A stretch of 64,000 bases of DNA, taken from an uncultured Clostridium sp. (GTDB lineage: Bacteria; Bacillota; Clostridia; TANB77; CAG-508). Under the pieces are notes generated by a model. The model searched no databases. It saw only the letters and a program-made list of their open reading frames with translations, and had not been told where the DNA came from. Where the stretch lies: contig USIO01000005.1 of assembly GCA_900554815.1 (NCBI GenBank), positions 1 through 64,000 on the forward strand, given 5' to 3'. Below, piece by piece: positions 1-9,155 of this stretch. A program made the translations under genes and the position numbers. Position 1 is the first letter of the stretch; each line of letters opens with the position of its first letter.

Positions 1-5
1 AAAAG

Positions 6-42
6 TGGTCCGTTTTTCAATTATAAAATGGTCCATTTTTCA
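6..42. repeat. imperfect direct repeat at recombinase 3' end
   Basis: Two copies of GGTCCRTTTTTCA lie at 7-19 and 30-42, differing at one base. The second copy covers the last codons of the serine recombinase. Large serine recombinases often sit beside their attachment site, so this could be part of an att region, but the repeat is short and AT-rich and the other end is outside the window. Confidence 0.25.
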
Positions 43-1445
43 CTTGACAAATACAATTCTTTTTTTGACTTTCTATTTAAACTATCAAAAATAAATGAAA
101 AACCTATCTTATTTCTGAATATGACTTCATCTTTTTTAATAGTACAATCTATCTTTTTTAATAATTCTATTGTATATTCTTTAAAATCATTATTAGGATC
201 AATCTGTTGTTTTTTCTTGTTTAAATTTTCGATTTCCTTTTTGATAATATCATTTTTATAGTTAATTGTTTCAATATTTAGAGTAGAACTCAAATACAAA
301 TCAACTAACTTTTTTTCTTGCATTTTTAACTTTTCAATAGCTTTTTCTATGTCTTTAATATCTTTTGTTTTAGTAGAATTGCATACTATAATTTCATTAT
401 TCATATCATACATATATCTTGTTAGTTCGTTCAAAATTCTAACTAATTTCTGTTCTATTTTATCAGAACTATAATGTATTCCTTTTGATTTACAATTAGG
501 ATTTTTACAACTCAAATGATAGTAAACTTTTTCTTTTGGTGTTCCACTATATTTAAAAGAATTTGTAGAAGATAAAATTTTTCCACAAGTAGGACATCTC
601 ACAATTCCAGTAAATAAATGAATATGTTCTCCATAGTTTGAATGTTTATTTTTTTCTAAAACTCTTCTAGTTAATTTCCAAGTATCAACATCTATAATCT
701 GTTCACAATAGTTTTCAACTCTTAAAATATCTTGTGGTTTTCTGCAATATTTTCCATATTCAAATATACCAATATAAATAGAATTAGTTAATATCTTGTA
801 AATTCTATCACTTGTCCATTTTCCTGTCTTCAAATAAGCTTTCTTATTTTTCATAGTTATTGAAATACTTCTTGTAGAATTACCTTGCTTACATAGTTCG
901 AATATTTCTTTAACAATTTGTGCTTCAATAGGTTCTATTTCTAAATGTCCAGTTTCCTTATTTCTAATATATCCATAAGGTGCTTTACTAGGATGAATAT
1001 GTTTTAAAGCCATTTCTTCCATAGCACGTTTTGTTCTTGCTCCAATTTCTTTTCGTTCTCTTTGTCCAAATACTAGGTTCATTCCGAATATCATCTCACC
1101 ATTGGCAGTAGTTACATCATAAGGCTCTAATATTAATTCTATCTTAACATCATGTTCTTCACAATAATTTAGAAGCCAAAATCCATCATAATTATTTCTA
1201 GTTAATCTATCCACTTTAATAGCAACTATTGTTTCAACCCTATGCGATTTGATATCTTTTAATAATCTTTGCATTTCTGGTCGCATTAGGTCTTTTCCAG
1301 AATGTCCTGCATCATTATATACATCTACAATATCGTAATTGTTCTTTTCACAATATTCTTTTATCATTCGTAACTGTGAATCAATAGAATAACCATTATC
1401 TCTTTGGTCTTCTGTTGATACTCTTACATAAACTCCACATCTCAT
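21..1445 (-). CDS. large serine recombinase (resolvase family)
   Basis: Site-specific DNA recombinase that integrates or excises a mobile element. The N-terminal resolvase domain starts with GVYVRVSTEDQ, where the Ser of RVST is the nucleophile, and continues with AIKVDRLTRN and an ERKEIGARTKRA helix. A recombinase domain follows (APYGY...), then a zinc ribbon (CPTCG and CKNPNC), then a Lys/Glu-rich coiled coil. I start at the ATG at 1445, which has a GGAGGA ribosome site just upstream; a longer reading to 1493 lacks one. It is about 474 aa, normal for the family, and has no in-frame CGG. It probably belongs to an element lying mostly left of the window, with the tRNA genes marking its outer side. 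Confidence 0.9.
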   Translation of the reverse strand: MRCGVYVRVSTEDQRDNGYSIDSQLRMIKEYCEKNNYDIVDVYNDAGHSGKDLMRPEMQRLLKDIKSHRVETIVAIKVDRLTRNNYDGFWLLNYCEEHDVKIELILEPYDVTTANGEMIFGMNLVFGQRERKEIGARTKRAMEEMALKHIHPSKAPYGYIRNKETGHLEIEPIEAQIVKEIFELCKQGNSTRSISITMKNKKAYLKTGKWTSDRIYKILTNSIYIGIFEYGKYCRKPQDILRVENYCEQIIDVDTWKLTRRVLEKNKHSNYGEHIHLFTGIVRCPTCGKILSSTNSFKYSGTPKEKVYYHLSCKNPNCKSKGIHYSSDKIEQKLVRILNELTRYMYDMNNEIIVCNSTKTKDIKDIEKAIEKLKMQEKKLVDLYLSSTLNIETINYKNDIIKKEIENLNKKKQQIDPNNDFKEYTIELLKKIDCTIKKDEVIFRNKIGFSFIFDSLNRKSKKELYLSSEKWTIL

Positions 1446-1615
1446 AAAAATATCCTCCTTCACATGTTTCCTATCTAAAAAGCGTTTTTGCAAGTCAAAT
1501 TTTAAAATTTATAATTTCTGTTCCTTGAAAGGAATTTCTTAAATTAATGTATTTAAAATTTGACAATAGAATTGTTTCTTACTTCTTTCCTAAGTTGAAT
1601 GGCATAATATGAAGG

Positions 1616-1900
1616 CTAAGTTTTCAATTTTATAAGAATTTGTTTAAGTTCTTTTAGATTATACTTCTGCTGATATTCCTTAATATAGAATGGTTTGCTA
1701 GATATTTCATTTACTCTGTATTCTAGTATTGTAAGAGTAATTGGATATGTAATTAGATATTCAGTAGGCTCTATAAATTGTAAATTCGTAGCCATTAAAT
1801 GCTTAATCTTTCCATTCTTAATTGTGTAATTATAATTTTTAATGATTTCCAATAATTCCTCATTAGGTTTTAATTCTTGTATCATCTTAAATTTAAGCAT
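1616..1900 (-). CDS. hypothetical protein, 94 aa
   Basis: Small ORF upstream of and co-oriented with the serine recombinase. A good GGAGGA ribosome site precedes the ATG. The protein is Lys/Ile/Leu-rich with no membrane segment or motif I recognise. Its place between the tRNA genes and the recombinase suggests an accessory protein of the same mobile element, for example a directionality or regulatory factor, but nothing in the sequence shows that. Confidence 0.6.
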   Translation of the reverse strand: MLKFKMIQELKPNEELLEIIKNYNYTIKNGKIKHLMATNLQFIEPTEYLITYPITLTILEYRVNEISSKPFYIKEYQQKYNLKELKQILIKLKT

Positions 1901-1990
1901 TAAAAATGTCCTCCTTTCTAGAAAGAGAACATATTAGTTTTATACGAAAAAACAACCTACAAACTTTATAGTTCGTAAGTTGTTATAATT

Positions 1991-2064
1991 TGGAGGCGCC
2001 ACCCGGAATCGAACCGGGGATCAGAGTTTTGCAGACTCGTGCCTTACCGCTTGGCTATAGCGCC
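1991..2064 (-). tRNA. tRNA-Cys (GCA)
   Basis: Full cloverleaf on the minus strand with encoded CCA. The acceptor GGCGCTA pairs with the 3' strand before TCCA. The anticodon loop is CTGCAAA, giving anticodon GCA. The D-loop keeps G18-G19 and the T-loop is a normal TTCGATT, so the 19-56 tertiary pair is standard, unlike the neighbouring tRNA-Gly. Confidence 0.95.
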
Positions 2065-2129
2065 ATTTAAAAGTCATATAGTAATATATATGCAAAAAAA
2101 GAACAGATGTGAATGTTAAAACAAAAAAT

Positions 2130-2205
2130 TGGAGCGGGAAACGGGGCTCAAACCCGCGACCTCTGCCTTGGCAAGGCAGCGCTCTATCAACTGAGCTATT
2201 CCCGC
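2130..2205 (-). tRNA. tRNA-Gly (GCC), unusual A19-U56
   Basis: Full cloverleaf on the minus strand with encoded CCA. The acceptor is GCGGGAA, the anticodon stem CTGCC/GGCAG, and the loop TTGCCAA gives anticodon GCC with A37. The D-loop reads AGTTGATA, so position 19 is A rather than G. The T-loop reads TTTGAGC, so position 56 is U rather than C. The near-universal G19-C56 pair is therefore replaced by a compensating A19-U56 pair. The 7-nt loop with A37 means this is not an obvious quadruplet decoder of CGGN. It lies 65 nt upstream of the tRNA-Cys on the same strand. Confidence 0.93.
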
Positions 2206-2493
2206 ACAAATTTAAGCATATTTATAATAACAAAATTCAATTCAAAAGTCAAGAATATTTTAAATCTTAATTTATATATTATTATATTATCTAAAAAATA
2301 ATTTTATGAATTAAGAAAATATTACGGAAAATTATAGAAAAAAGAAAAGTAAACATAAAAGGTTGAAAATAGCTTTAAAATGTAATATAATTGTAATATA
2401 AGAGCAAAACAAAAATAAGAATTTATTTTAATAGTTTCCGTAAAGAAAAAAATTTTTGCAAATAATTTAAAAAAAAACTAGCAAAATTTACTA

Positions 2494-2521
2494 TTGACAA
2501 CAGTTTTTAAAATAGTAAAAT
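2494..2521 (+). promoter_or_regulatory. sigma-A-type promoter for the thioester surface protein
   Basis: TTGACA at 2494-2499, a 16-nt spacer and TAAAAT at 2516-2521, followed by GGAAGGA before the ATG at 2554. The rest of the 2206-2553 gap is AT-rich with no gene or clear structure that I can see. Confidence 0.5.
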
Positions 2522-2553
2522 TAATTTAATCATTAATAAAGGAAGGATTATAT

Positions 2554-5500
2554 ATGAAAATGAAAAAGAGTATTATAAGTGTAATTGGGATTGTAGCAAT
2601 AATGACATTTGTTATGATAGCTAATTTTACCAATTTAGGAACTTATGCATCAGATAGTAAAATCCTAAATGTTATAGGAAATAGGGAAGGAAATGAAGTT
2701 TATAAAATAACTAACTTAGACCCTCAAAAAACTATTTGGAAAATTGTAAGTTATGATAGCTTAGATGATACTGCAACTCCAAATTATAATGAAGCAATTT
2801 ACTGCCTAACACCAGAGCAAGGCTTTGGAAGTGAAGCAACAGCAGAACCAGGTAAAAAGCAATATAATGTTTCATTTAATATGAAGGACTTATCTACAGT
2901 AGATGAAAAATATAAGTCTTTATTTGGAGATACTAGTGATGTAGAATCATTTAACACTACTTATAATTCAATATTATGGATTTTAGATAATATGTATCTT
3001 CCAAAACAATTGCCAGAAAACCAAAAAGAAACTGTAAAAGAGATATTATATAAAAAGGCAAAAATTGAAGATAGCAAATTAACAGATAACGACATAGAGG
3101 CAGTGCAACAAATGGCTTTATGGTATTTTACTAGTACAAGTGATAAATACCATTTTGAACCAGAAAATTTTCCTTCTATTTCTATTAATGATATAGCTAT
3201 AGAAGAAATAGGAAAACCACTTACCTCTGACGGAATACAACGTTATGAAGATATGAAGTTATTATATACATACTTTATAACATCTGCAAAAGAAAATGCA
3301 AATGCTTATGGTACTGGAGACGTAAGGGAATTGGATACACCAATTATAAATGTAACAAATCCAGCAAACACAGAATTAGTAGACTATACGATTGATGGAA
3401 CAATATATTCTATTGCAGGACCATATAATTTTACAGAAGTTACAGGAACAAAACTACCATATATACTAAATGGAAGAGTAATTGATCAAAATAGTGCAGA
3501 AATTAGTGATTATAAATTACTAGACGGAAATAAACAAATAATATCAGATGCAACAATAACAGAAGCTCTTTTAGGACAAGATTTTTATATAGCTATTCCT
3601 AAAAGCAATACAACTGTTACAGAAATAAAATTAGAAATTGAAACAAAATATTTCGAAACTAAAACAACAGCGTGGACTAATTCAACAACATACTCAACAG
3701 AACAATTAGTAGTAATAGTAGACAGAGAACCAAAAAAAGAATTTGACTTAGCTTTAAGAAAATTTATTACAAAAATTGATGACAAAAATATTGTTTCAAG
3801 AGTACCAAATGTTGATGTAACAGGACTAAAAAATGGTACATCAACAACAGCTATATATACACATTCAAAAGAACCTTTAACTGTTAAAACAGGAAGTAAA
3901 GTAACATATACAATTAGAGTATATAATGAAGGCGAACAAGATGGGTATGTAGAAGAAATTACAGATGATATCCCAGAAGGATTAAAATTTTTACCAGATG
4001 ATCCAACAAATATAGAATATATGTGGAAATTATCAAGTGATGGAACAAAAATTTCAACAAATTATTTATCAAAACAAATGAATGAAGACAATATAATTAA
4101 AGGCTTTAATAAAGAAATTATGGGAACACTTGACTATAAAGATGTACAAATAGTATTTGAAGTAACTGAGCCAAATTCTTCTGACAGAGTTATAACAAAT
4201 ACAGCAGAGATCTCAAAAGATGCAGGTAAGGATGGAAATGATGTTATAGATAGAGACTCTACACCAGGAAATAATGATGAAAATGAAGATGACCTAGATA
4301 AAGAACATATTATATTAGAACCCCCTACTTTAACAAATTTTGACTTAGCTTTAAGAAAATTTATAACAAAGGTAAACAATCAATCTATTTCTCCATCAAG
4401 AGAACCAGTAGTTGACATATCTGGATTAATAGATGGAACAAAACAAACAGCAATATATACACATCCAAAAACTCCAGTAGGAGTTCAAATAGGAGACACT
4501 GTTATATATACAATTCGTGTATATAATGAAGGGAATATTGATGGATATGCAGAAGAAATTACAGATTACATTCCAGAAGGATTAGAATTTATTTCACAGG
4601 AAGATAGTAGCATCAACAATAAATATCAATGGATTTTATCAGAAGATGGAAAAAAGATAACAACAAATTATTTGTCAGAGGCTAATTCTAATAAAGAATC
4701 TACAAACAAGGAAGAAAACTTTTTAATAAAAGCATTTGATAAAACTACAGAAAATCCAAGTCTAGACTATAGAGATGTGCAGGTTGAAATGAAAGTAATA
4801 GCAGCAAATTCTACTGATGGTACATTAAGAAATATAGCAGAAATTAGCGAAGATAGTAATGAAGATTCTGATTCAACACCAGATAATGTTGATATAGACA
4901 ATTACACACCACCTACAGACAATTCTGAGTATCAAGAAGATGATGACGATTATGAAGACCTAATAATGAGATATTTTGATTTAGCTTTAAGAAAGTTTAT
5001 TACAAAAGTAAATGAAGAAGAGATTAATACAAGATATCCAGAAGTATCATTAAATGAAGAAGGGAAAATAGTATATACTCATACAAAAGACCCAATTCTA
5101 GTAGCCAATAATGACATTGTTATATATACAATTCGTGTATATAACGAAGGAAAAGAAGATGGATATGCAAAAGAAATTACGGATGATATTCCTTTAGGAT
5201 TAAATTATTTACCAGAACATGAAATCAACAAAAAATTTGAGTGGGTTATATCAGAAGATGGAAAAAAAGTTTCAACAAATTATTTATCAAAAGAATCTTC
5301 TGAGAAGAGAGGAGAAGACAATTTAATAAAAGCATTTGATGAAACAAAATATATTATAGATGAAGAGGGAAACAGAAATCCAGATTATAGAGATGTACAA
5401 ATAGCATTTAAGGTAACAGAGAAAAATTTAAATACAGATAGAATTATTATTAACACTGCTGAGATTACAGATGATAGTGACTCAAATGGAAACGATATTA

Positions 5501-6192
5501 AAGACGAAGACTCTATACCAAATAATGGAGTAGAGGACGAAGATGATATTGACAAAGAATATTTACAAGTAAAATACTTTGATTTATCTTTACTAAAATG
5601 GGTAAGCAAGGTATATGTAACAGAAAATGGAAACACAAGCATTACAGAAACAGGACATACAGGATTGGAAAAACCAGAGCCAATTGTGAAAGTTGACTTA
5701 AATAGGAAAGAAATTGATAAAGTAACAGTAAAATTTGGATATGTTATTAAAATTACGAATGAAGGACAAATTGCAGGATATGCAACAGAAATTTCAGACT
5801 ATATACCAGAAGGATTGGAATTTTTACCGGAAGATAACCCAGATTGGGAAGAAATAGAAGGTAAAATTATAACAACAAAACTAGCAGATACATTACTACA
5901 ACCTGGAGAATCTGCGACAGTTGAAGTTATTCTAACATGGATTAATGATTCTGAAAATATGGGAGTAAAAACAAATGTTGCAGAAATTAGTAAAGATGAT
6001 AATGAAAATGATGCAGAAGACATAGACTCTACTCCAAATAACCAAAAAGAAGGGGAAGATGACATTGATGATGCACCTGTAATGCTAGCAGTAACAACAG
6101 GAGGAGAGACTACTTATATTATTCTATCAACAGTTATACTTGTAATGTTTGGAACAGGAATATTTATGATTAAAAAATATGTATTAGATTAA
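2554..6192 (+). CDS. large cell-surface protein with thioester (TQXA-like) domain and repeats
   Basis: 1212 aa, secreted and membrane-anchored. An N-terminal signal peptide (to about residue 32) is followed by a thioester-type adhesin domain: Cys in IYCLTPEQG and Gln in AVQQMALWYF are the likely cross-linking pair. Three copies of a roughly 200-residue repeat follow, each opening FDLALRKFITK and containing YTIRVYNEG, DIPEGL and NTAEIS, with a divergent fourth copy (FDLSLLKWVSK). Acidic linkers (DEDDID) join them. The C-terminus is a hydrophobic segment with a short basic tail but no LPXTG motif, so it is probably anchored by that segment. A host or substrate adhesin is the family-based guess. 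No in-frame CGG. GGAAGGA precedes the ATG. Confidence 0.85.
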   Translation: MKMKKSIISVIGIVAIMTFVMIANFTNLGTYASDSKILNVIGNREGNEVYKITNLDPQKTIWKIVSYDSLDDTATPNYNEAIYCLTPEQGFGSEATAEPGKKQYNVSFNMKDLSTVDEKYKSLFGDTSDVESFNTTYNSILWILDNMYLPKQLPENQKETVKEILYKKAKIEDSKLTDNDIEAVQQMALWYFTSTSDKYHFEPENFPSISINDIAIEEIGKPLTSDGIQRYEDMKLLYTYFITSAKENANAYGTGDVRELDTPIINVTNPANTELVDYTIDGTIYSIAGPYNFTEVTGTKLPYILNGRVIDQNSAEISDYKLLDGNKQIISDATITEALLGQDFYIAIPKSNTTVTEIKLEIETKYFETKTTAWTNSTTYSTEQLVVIVDREPKKEFDLALRKFITKIDDKNIVSRVPNVDVTGLKNGTSTTAIYTHSKEPLTVKTGSKVTYTIRVYNEGEQDGYVEEITDDIPEGLKFLPDDPTNIEYMWKLSSDGTKISTNYLSKQMNEDNIIKGFNKEIMGTLDYKDVQIVFEVTEPNSSDRVITNTAEISKDAGKDGNDVIDRDSTPGNNDENEDDLDKEHIILEPPTLTNFDLALRKFITKVNNQSISPSREPVVDISGLIDGTKQTAIYTHPKTPVGVQIGDTVIYTIRVYNEGNIDGYAEEITDYIPEGLEFISQEDSSINNKYQWILSEDGKKITTNYLSEANSNKESTNKEENFLIKAFDKTTENPSLDYRDVQVEMKVIAANSTDGTLRNIAEISEDSNEDSDSTPDNVDIDNYTPPTDNSEYQEDDDDYEDLIMRYFDLALRKFITKVNEEEINTRYPEVSLNEEGKIVYTHTKDPILVANNDIVIYTIRVYNEGKEDGYAKEITDDIPLGLNYLPEHEINKKFEWVISEDGKKVSTNYLSKESSEKRGEDNLIKAFDETKYIIDEEGNRNPDYRDVQIAFKVTEKNLNTDRIIINTAEITDDSDSNGNDIKDEDSIPNNGVEDEDDIDKEYLQVKYFDLSLLKWVSKVYVTENGNTSITETGHTGLEKPEPIVKVDLNRKEIDKVTVKFGYVIKITNEGQIAGYATEISDYIPEGLEFLPEDNPDWEEIEGKIITTKLADTLLQPGESATVEVILTWINDSENMGVKTNVAEISKDDNENDAEDIDSTPNNQKEGEDDIDDAPVMLAVTTGGETTYIILSTVILVMFGTGIFMIKKYVLD

Positions 6193-6203
6193 AAGATACT
6201 ATA

Positions 6204-6239
6204 AAAAGTGATATAATTACATTAAATTATATCACTTTT
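6204..6239. terminator. rho-independent terminator hairpin
   Basis: Perfect inverted repeat AAAAGTGATATAATT / AATTATATCACTTTT with a 5-nt loop right after the surface protein stop. The A- and T-runs on both sides would let it work in both directions. Confidence 0.75.
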
Positions 6240-6279
6240 GCTTTCTATGGGAAAAATACTAATAAATTTTAGGGAATTA

Positions 6280-6308
6280 TTTACAATAAAAAATGCTTAT
6301 GCTATAAT
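6280..6308 (+). promoter_or_regulatory. sigma-A-type promoter
   Basis: TTTACA at 6280-6285, a 17-nt spacer and a perfect TATAAT at 6303-6308. It lies about 28 nt upstream of the ATG at 6337, which argues against the longer reading frame beginning at 6238. Confidence 0.6.
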
Positions 6309-6336
6309 TAAAAAAAATAGTTTAGAGGTGTGTGAG

Positions 6337-7260
6337 ATGAATCAAATTTTATATGAAGATGTCCAGGAAAAATCAAAAAGTATTAGTAATGTTATTCTCT
6401 TTTTTGCAATTTCCATTATTATTTTTGGATTTGCGCTAATTACAGGTGGAGCATATGGATTTTTTAACCAAACAATTCCTCTTACACCAGAAGAAGCAAC
6501 TAAACCAACAATTTATGTTAGCACATATGAAGATCAATTTATTCAAATTAGAGTTTCACATGACAAAGCAATTGATAAAATTTTTTATTCTTGGAATAAC
6601 GGAGAAGAACTAACAATTGATGGCAAGAATAGAACAAATATTGAAGAAACAATTGGCTGGCCAGCAGGAGAAAACGAACTAGTAGTTAGAGTGGTTGACA
6701 TTAATGGAGTAGAACAATTATATAAACAAACATTTTTATTAAGTTATGAAGGGGATATAGAAAAACCAACAATTAAATTCTCAGAACCTGTTGATAATAA
6801 AATACTTATAACAGCAACTGATGAAACAGAAATATCGTATTTAACATATAGATGGAATAACGAAGAAGAAAAAATGGTTGAAGAAACAGATGAAAGTAAA
6901 ACTATTATTAATGTAACAATTCCAATAATTGAAGGAGAAAACAAACTAACTGTAATAGCAGTAGATAACAATAACAATTCAACAAAAGAAGAAAGGACAT
7001 TTAAGGCATATAAAAAGCCAACTATTCAAGTTAGACAATTTGGAAGAGAACTACAATTAACTGTAATAGATGAAAATGGTATTGATAATATTCAATATTC
7101 TATTAATGGAGTAGAAAATACTTGGCAAGCAACTTCGGGAGAAAAGGAATGGAAACAAACCTTGCAATTAGAACCAGGAGAAAATAGAGTTATTATAACA
7201 GTAATAAATATTAAAGAAATAAGCAATACATTTAAGGGTAAAGCTCAATATAATCCATAA
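6337..7260 (+). CDS. membrane-anchored protein with Ig-like repeats
   Basis: 307 aa. One N-terminal membrane segment (about residues 18-42) is followed by an extracellular part made of at least three similar beta-rich units. Each has a W-N-(N)-E or YSINGVEN-like core, then a 'GENxLxVxVVDxNG' type strand, and the units start with KPTI. This looks like bacterial Ig-like or cadherin-like folds that sit on the cell surface. The start is chosen for its GAGGTG ribosome site and the promoter just upstream. No enzymatic motif is visible. It is probably a structural or adhesive surface protein. Confidence 0.7.
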   Translation: MNQILYEDVQEKSKSISNVILFFAISIIIFGFALITGGAYGFFNQTIPLTPEEATKPTIYVSTYEDQFIQIRVSHDKAIDKIFYSWNNGEELTIDGKNRTNIEETIGWPAGENELVVRVVDINGVEQLYKQTFLLSYEGDIEKPTIKFSEPVDNKILITATDETEISYLTYRWNNEEEKMVEETDESKTIINVTIPIIEGENKLTVIAVDNNNNSTKEERTFKAYKKPTIQVRQFGRELQLTVIDENGIDNIQYSINGVENTWQATSGEKEWKQTLQLEPGENRVIITVINIKEISNTFKGKAQYNP

Positions 7261-7324
7261 CTAAAAGGCAGGGCAGGTAATTTAACCACCTCACTCTGCC
7301 TCATTTATTGAAAGGACGAAGCAG

Positions 7325-8119
7325 TTGAACACACAGAGTATTAGTAATTTATTAAGCTATTTTTTTATTTACTCTTTTTGTGGATGGGCACTTGAAACAA
7401 TTACAAAAACAGTAGCACAAAAAAAATTTGTAAATAGTGGTTTCCTATTTGGCCCAATTTGTCCAATTTATGGAATCGCAGCAGTTGTAATGCTAAAACT
7501 ATTAAACACATTTAAAGGAAACTATTTGCTAACATTTGTTATGTCTTTTATTATATTTACTTTATGGGAATATTTCGTAGGATGGCTATTAGAAAAAATA
7601 TTTCATACAAAATATTGGGATTATTCTTACTACAAACTTAATTTACATGGAAGAATATGCCTTATAAATTCACTAACATGGGGATTTTTAGGAATTGCTT
7701 TTATTGAAATTATTCATCCTATTGTAGAATATTTACTACAATTAATACCAGTTGCAATTGTCAATAAATTAGTTATAATTATTAGTATATTAATTATAAT
7801 TGATTGCATAATAACAATTATTAAAATTAACAATATAAATATTTCTATGAAAAAGCTAGAAGAAATAAGTAAAATAATTAAAGAAAAAATTGCAGAACTA
7901 AAAACGCTATCAAATAGAGCTGGAAAAAAGGCAAAAGAAAACAAAGAAAAATTAAAGAATATTATAGAAGACCTAAACCAAACACAAGTAGAATTATTTA
8001 ACAGTATTGAAAAACAAATTAAAAGATTTCAGGAAGCATTTCCAAGTATGACATCAGATAAAATAAAAAAGTTTTTAAAACAAAAAATAGAAATAAAAAA
8101 AAGGTTGAATAAAAAGTAG
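7325..8119 (+). CDS. putative ABC transporter permease-like membrane protein (PF06541 type)
   Basis: 264 aa starting at TTG with AAAGGA upstream. The N-terminal 150 residues hold four or five membrane segments with the family signature: FFIYSFCGWALET near the start, GFLFGPICPIYG, LWEYFVGWLLEKIF, and WDYSYYKLNLHGRICL. The C-terminal 110 residues are a charged, probably coiled-coil tail rich in Lys and Glu. The role of this family is not well defined. It sits 15 nt before the GGDEF gene, so the two are probably co-transcribed. Confidence 0.75.
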   Translation: MNTQSISNLLSYFFIYSFCGWALETITKTVAQKKFVNSGFLFGPICPIYGIAAVVMLKLLNTFKGNYLLTFVMSFIIFTLWEYFVGWLLEKIFHTKYWDYSYYKLNLHGRICLINSLTWGFLGIAFIEIIHPIVEYLLQLIPVAIVNKLVIIISILIIIDCIITIIKINNINISMKKLEEISKIIKEKIAELKTLSNRAGKKAKENKEKLKNIIEDLNQTQVELFNSIEKQIKRFQEAFPSMTSDKIKKFLKQKIEIKKRLNKK

Positions 8120-8134
8120 CAAGGAGATAAAAAG

Positions 8135-9058
8135 ATGGAGCATGATATATTTATTATTAATGACAATATTGAAAAATCGGAATACATAAAAAATATATTT
8201 CGACAAGAAAAGAAATATAAATTTAAAAGTGTAAAAACGGGAAATATAGATTTAGCTTTAAAAAATATACCAGATGCAATTATAATTGATGAAGACTGCA
8301 TAAAAACTCCTATTGAAGAAATATGTAGCAAAATAAGAACCAATGAAGACAATTCTATTACTCCAATTGTTGTTATTTCTTCTAATACAGATATAGAGCA
8401 TAAGATAGAAATATTAAAAGGAGAAATAGAATATTTTATAGATAGCCCTATTAATGAACAATACTTATACTGTGTAATAAAAAATATTATTAGATTAATT
8501 AATAGCAATAGAAGAGTAAGCCCATTAACTGGACTGCCAGGGAATGTGCAAATACATGCTGAATTGAAGAAAAGATTATTAAAAGGGGAAGAATTTGCAG
8601 TATTATATTTAGATTTAGATAATTTTAAAGCATATAATGATATCTACGGTTTTTTACAAGGAGATGAAATTATTAAATTTACTGCAAGAACAATACTAAA
8701 GTATGTACATAATGATAATAAAGAAAATAATTTTGTTGGACATATTGGAGGAGATGACTTTATTGCAATAGTGGGATTAGATGACTATGAAGAAATTTGC
8801 CAAAATATTATTGCTGAATTTGATGTCAAAATACAAGATTATTTTAGTTGTGAGGATATAAAAAGAGGATATTTAGAAGTTGCAAATAGAAAAAATATTA
8901 TGGAACAATTTCCACTTACTTCGATTTCTATAGGAGTTGTAGTAGTAGAAAAGAAAAGGTTTCATAATATATTAGAAATAGGGGAAGTGGGAGCACAAGT
9001 AAAACATATTGCAAAAACGACTATGGGAAGTAGCTATGCAATTGATAGAAGAAAATAA
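8135..9058 (+). CDS. response-regulator-like GGDEF protein
   Basis: 307 aa. Residues 1-120 look like a degenerate receiver domain (FIINDN at the start, AIIIDED at the usual phospho-acceptor strand). A diguanylate cyclase domain starts near residue 128 with SPLTGLPGN, then LDLDNFKAYND, then HIGGDDF as the GGDEF active loop and SISIGVV. GGDDF is a mild change that can retain activity. The likely role is cyclic di-GMP synthesis or binding in the cytosol. Translation is coupled to the upstream membrane protein by close spacing, and a strong terminator follows. Confidence 0.8.
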   Translation: MEHDIFIINDNIEKSEYIKNIFRQEKKYKFKSVKTGNIDLALKNIPDAIIIDEDCIKTPIEEICSKIRTNEDNSITPIVVISSNTDIEHKIEILKGEIEYFIDSPINEQYLYCVIKNIIRLINSNRRVSPLTGLPGNVQIHAELKKRLLKGEEFAVLYLDLDNFKAYNDIYGFLQGDEIIKFTARTILKYVHNDNKENNFVGHIGGDDFIAIVGLDDYEEICQNIIAEFDVKIQDYFSCEDIKRGYLEVANRKNIMEQFPLTSISIGVVVVEKKRFHNILEIGEVGAQVKHIAKTTMGSSYAIDRRK

Positions 9059-9063
9059 ACCAA

Positions 9064-9100
9064 AAAAATTGCAAACATAAAAGTTTGCAATTTTTCTTTT
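9064..9100 (+). terminator. rho-independent terminator
   Basis: Stem AAAAATTGCAAAC / GTTTGCAATTTTT with a 6-nt loop and a T-run, directly after the GGDEF gene. Confidence 0.8.
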
Positions 9101-9155
9101 TATAATATCAACATGAAATATAAATCAGAGGCATATAATTATGTGAGGGATTTAT

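Noticed and set aside
2021..2301. ORFs on both strands over the tRNA pair
   Set aside because: They are only the open frames of the tRNA-Cys and tRNA-Gly sequences.
2332..2335. CGGA in an intergenic region near 2332
   Set aside because: It is not in a gene, so it says nothing about decoding.
3585..6065. Minus-strand ORFs inside the thioester surface protein, and similar antisense ORFs elsewhere
   Set aside because: They lack ribosome sites and protein-like composition and lie wholly opposite well-supported genes.
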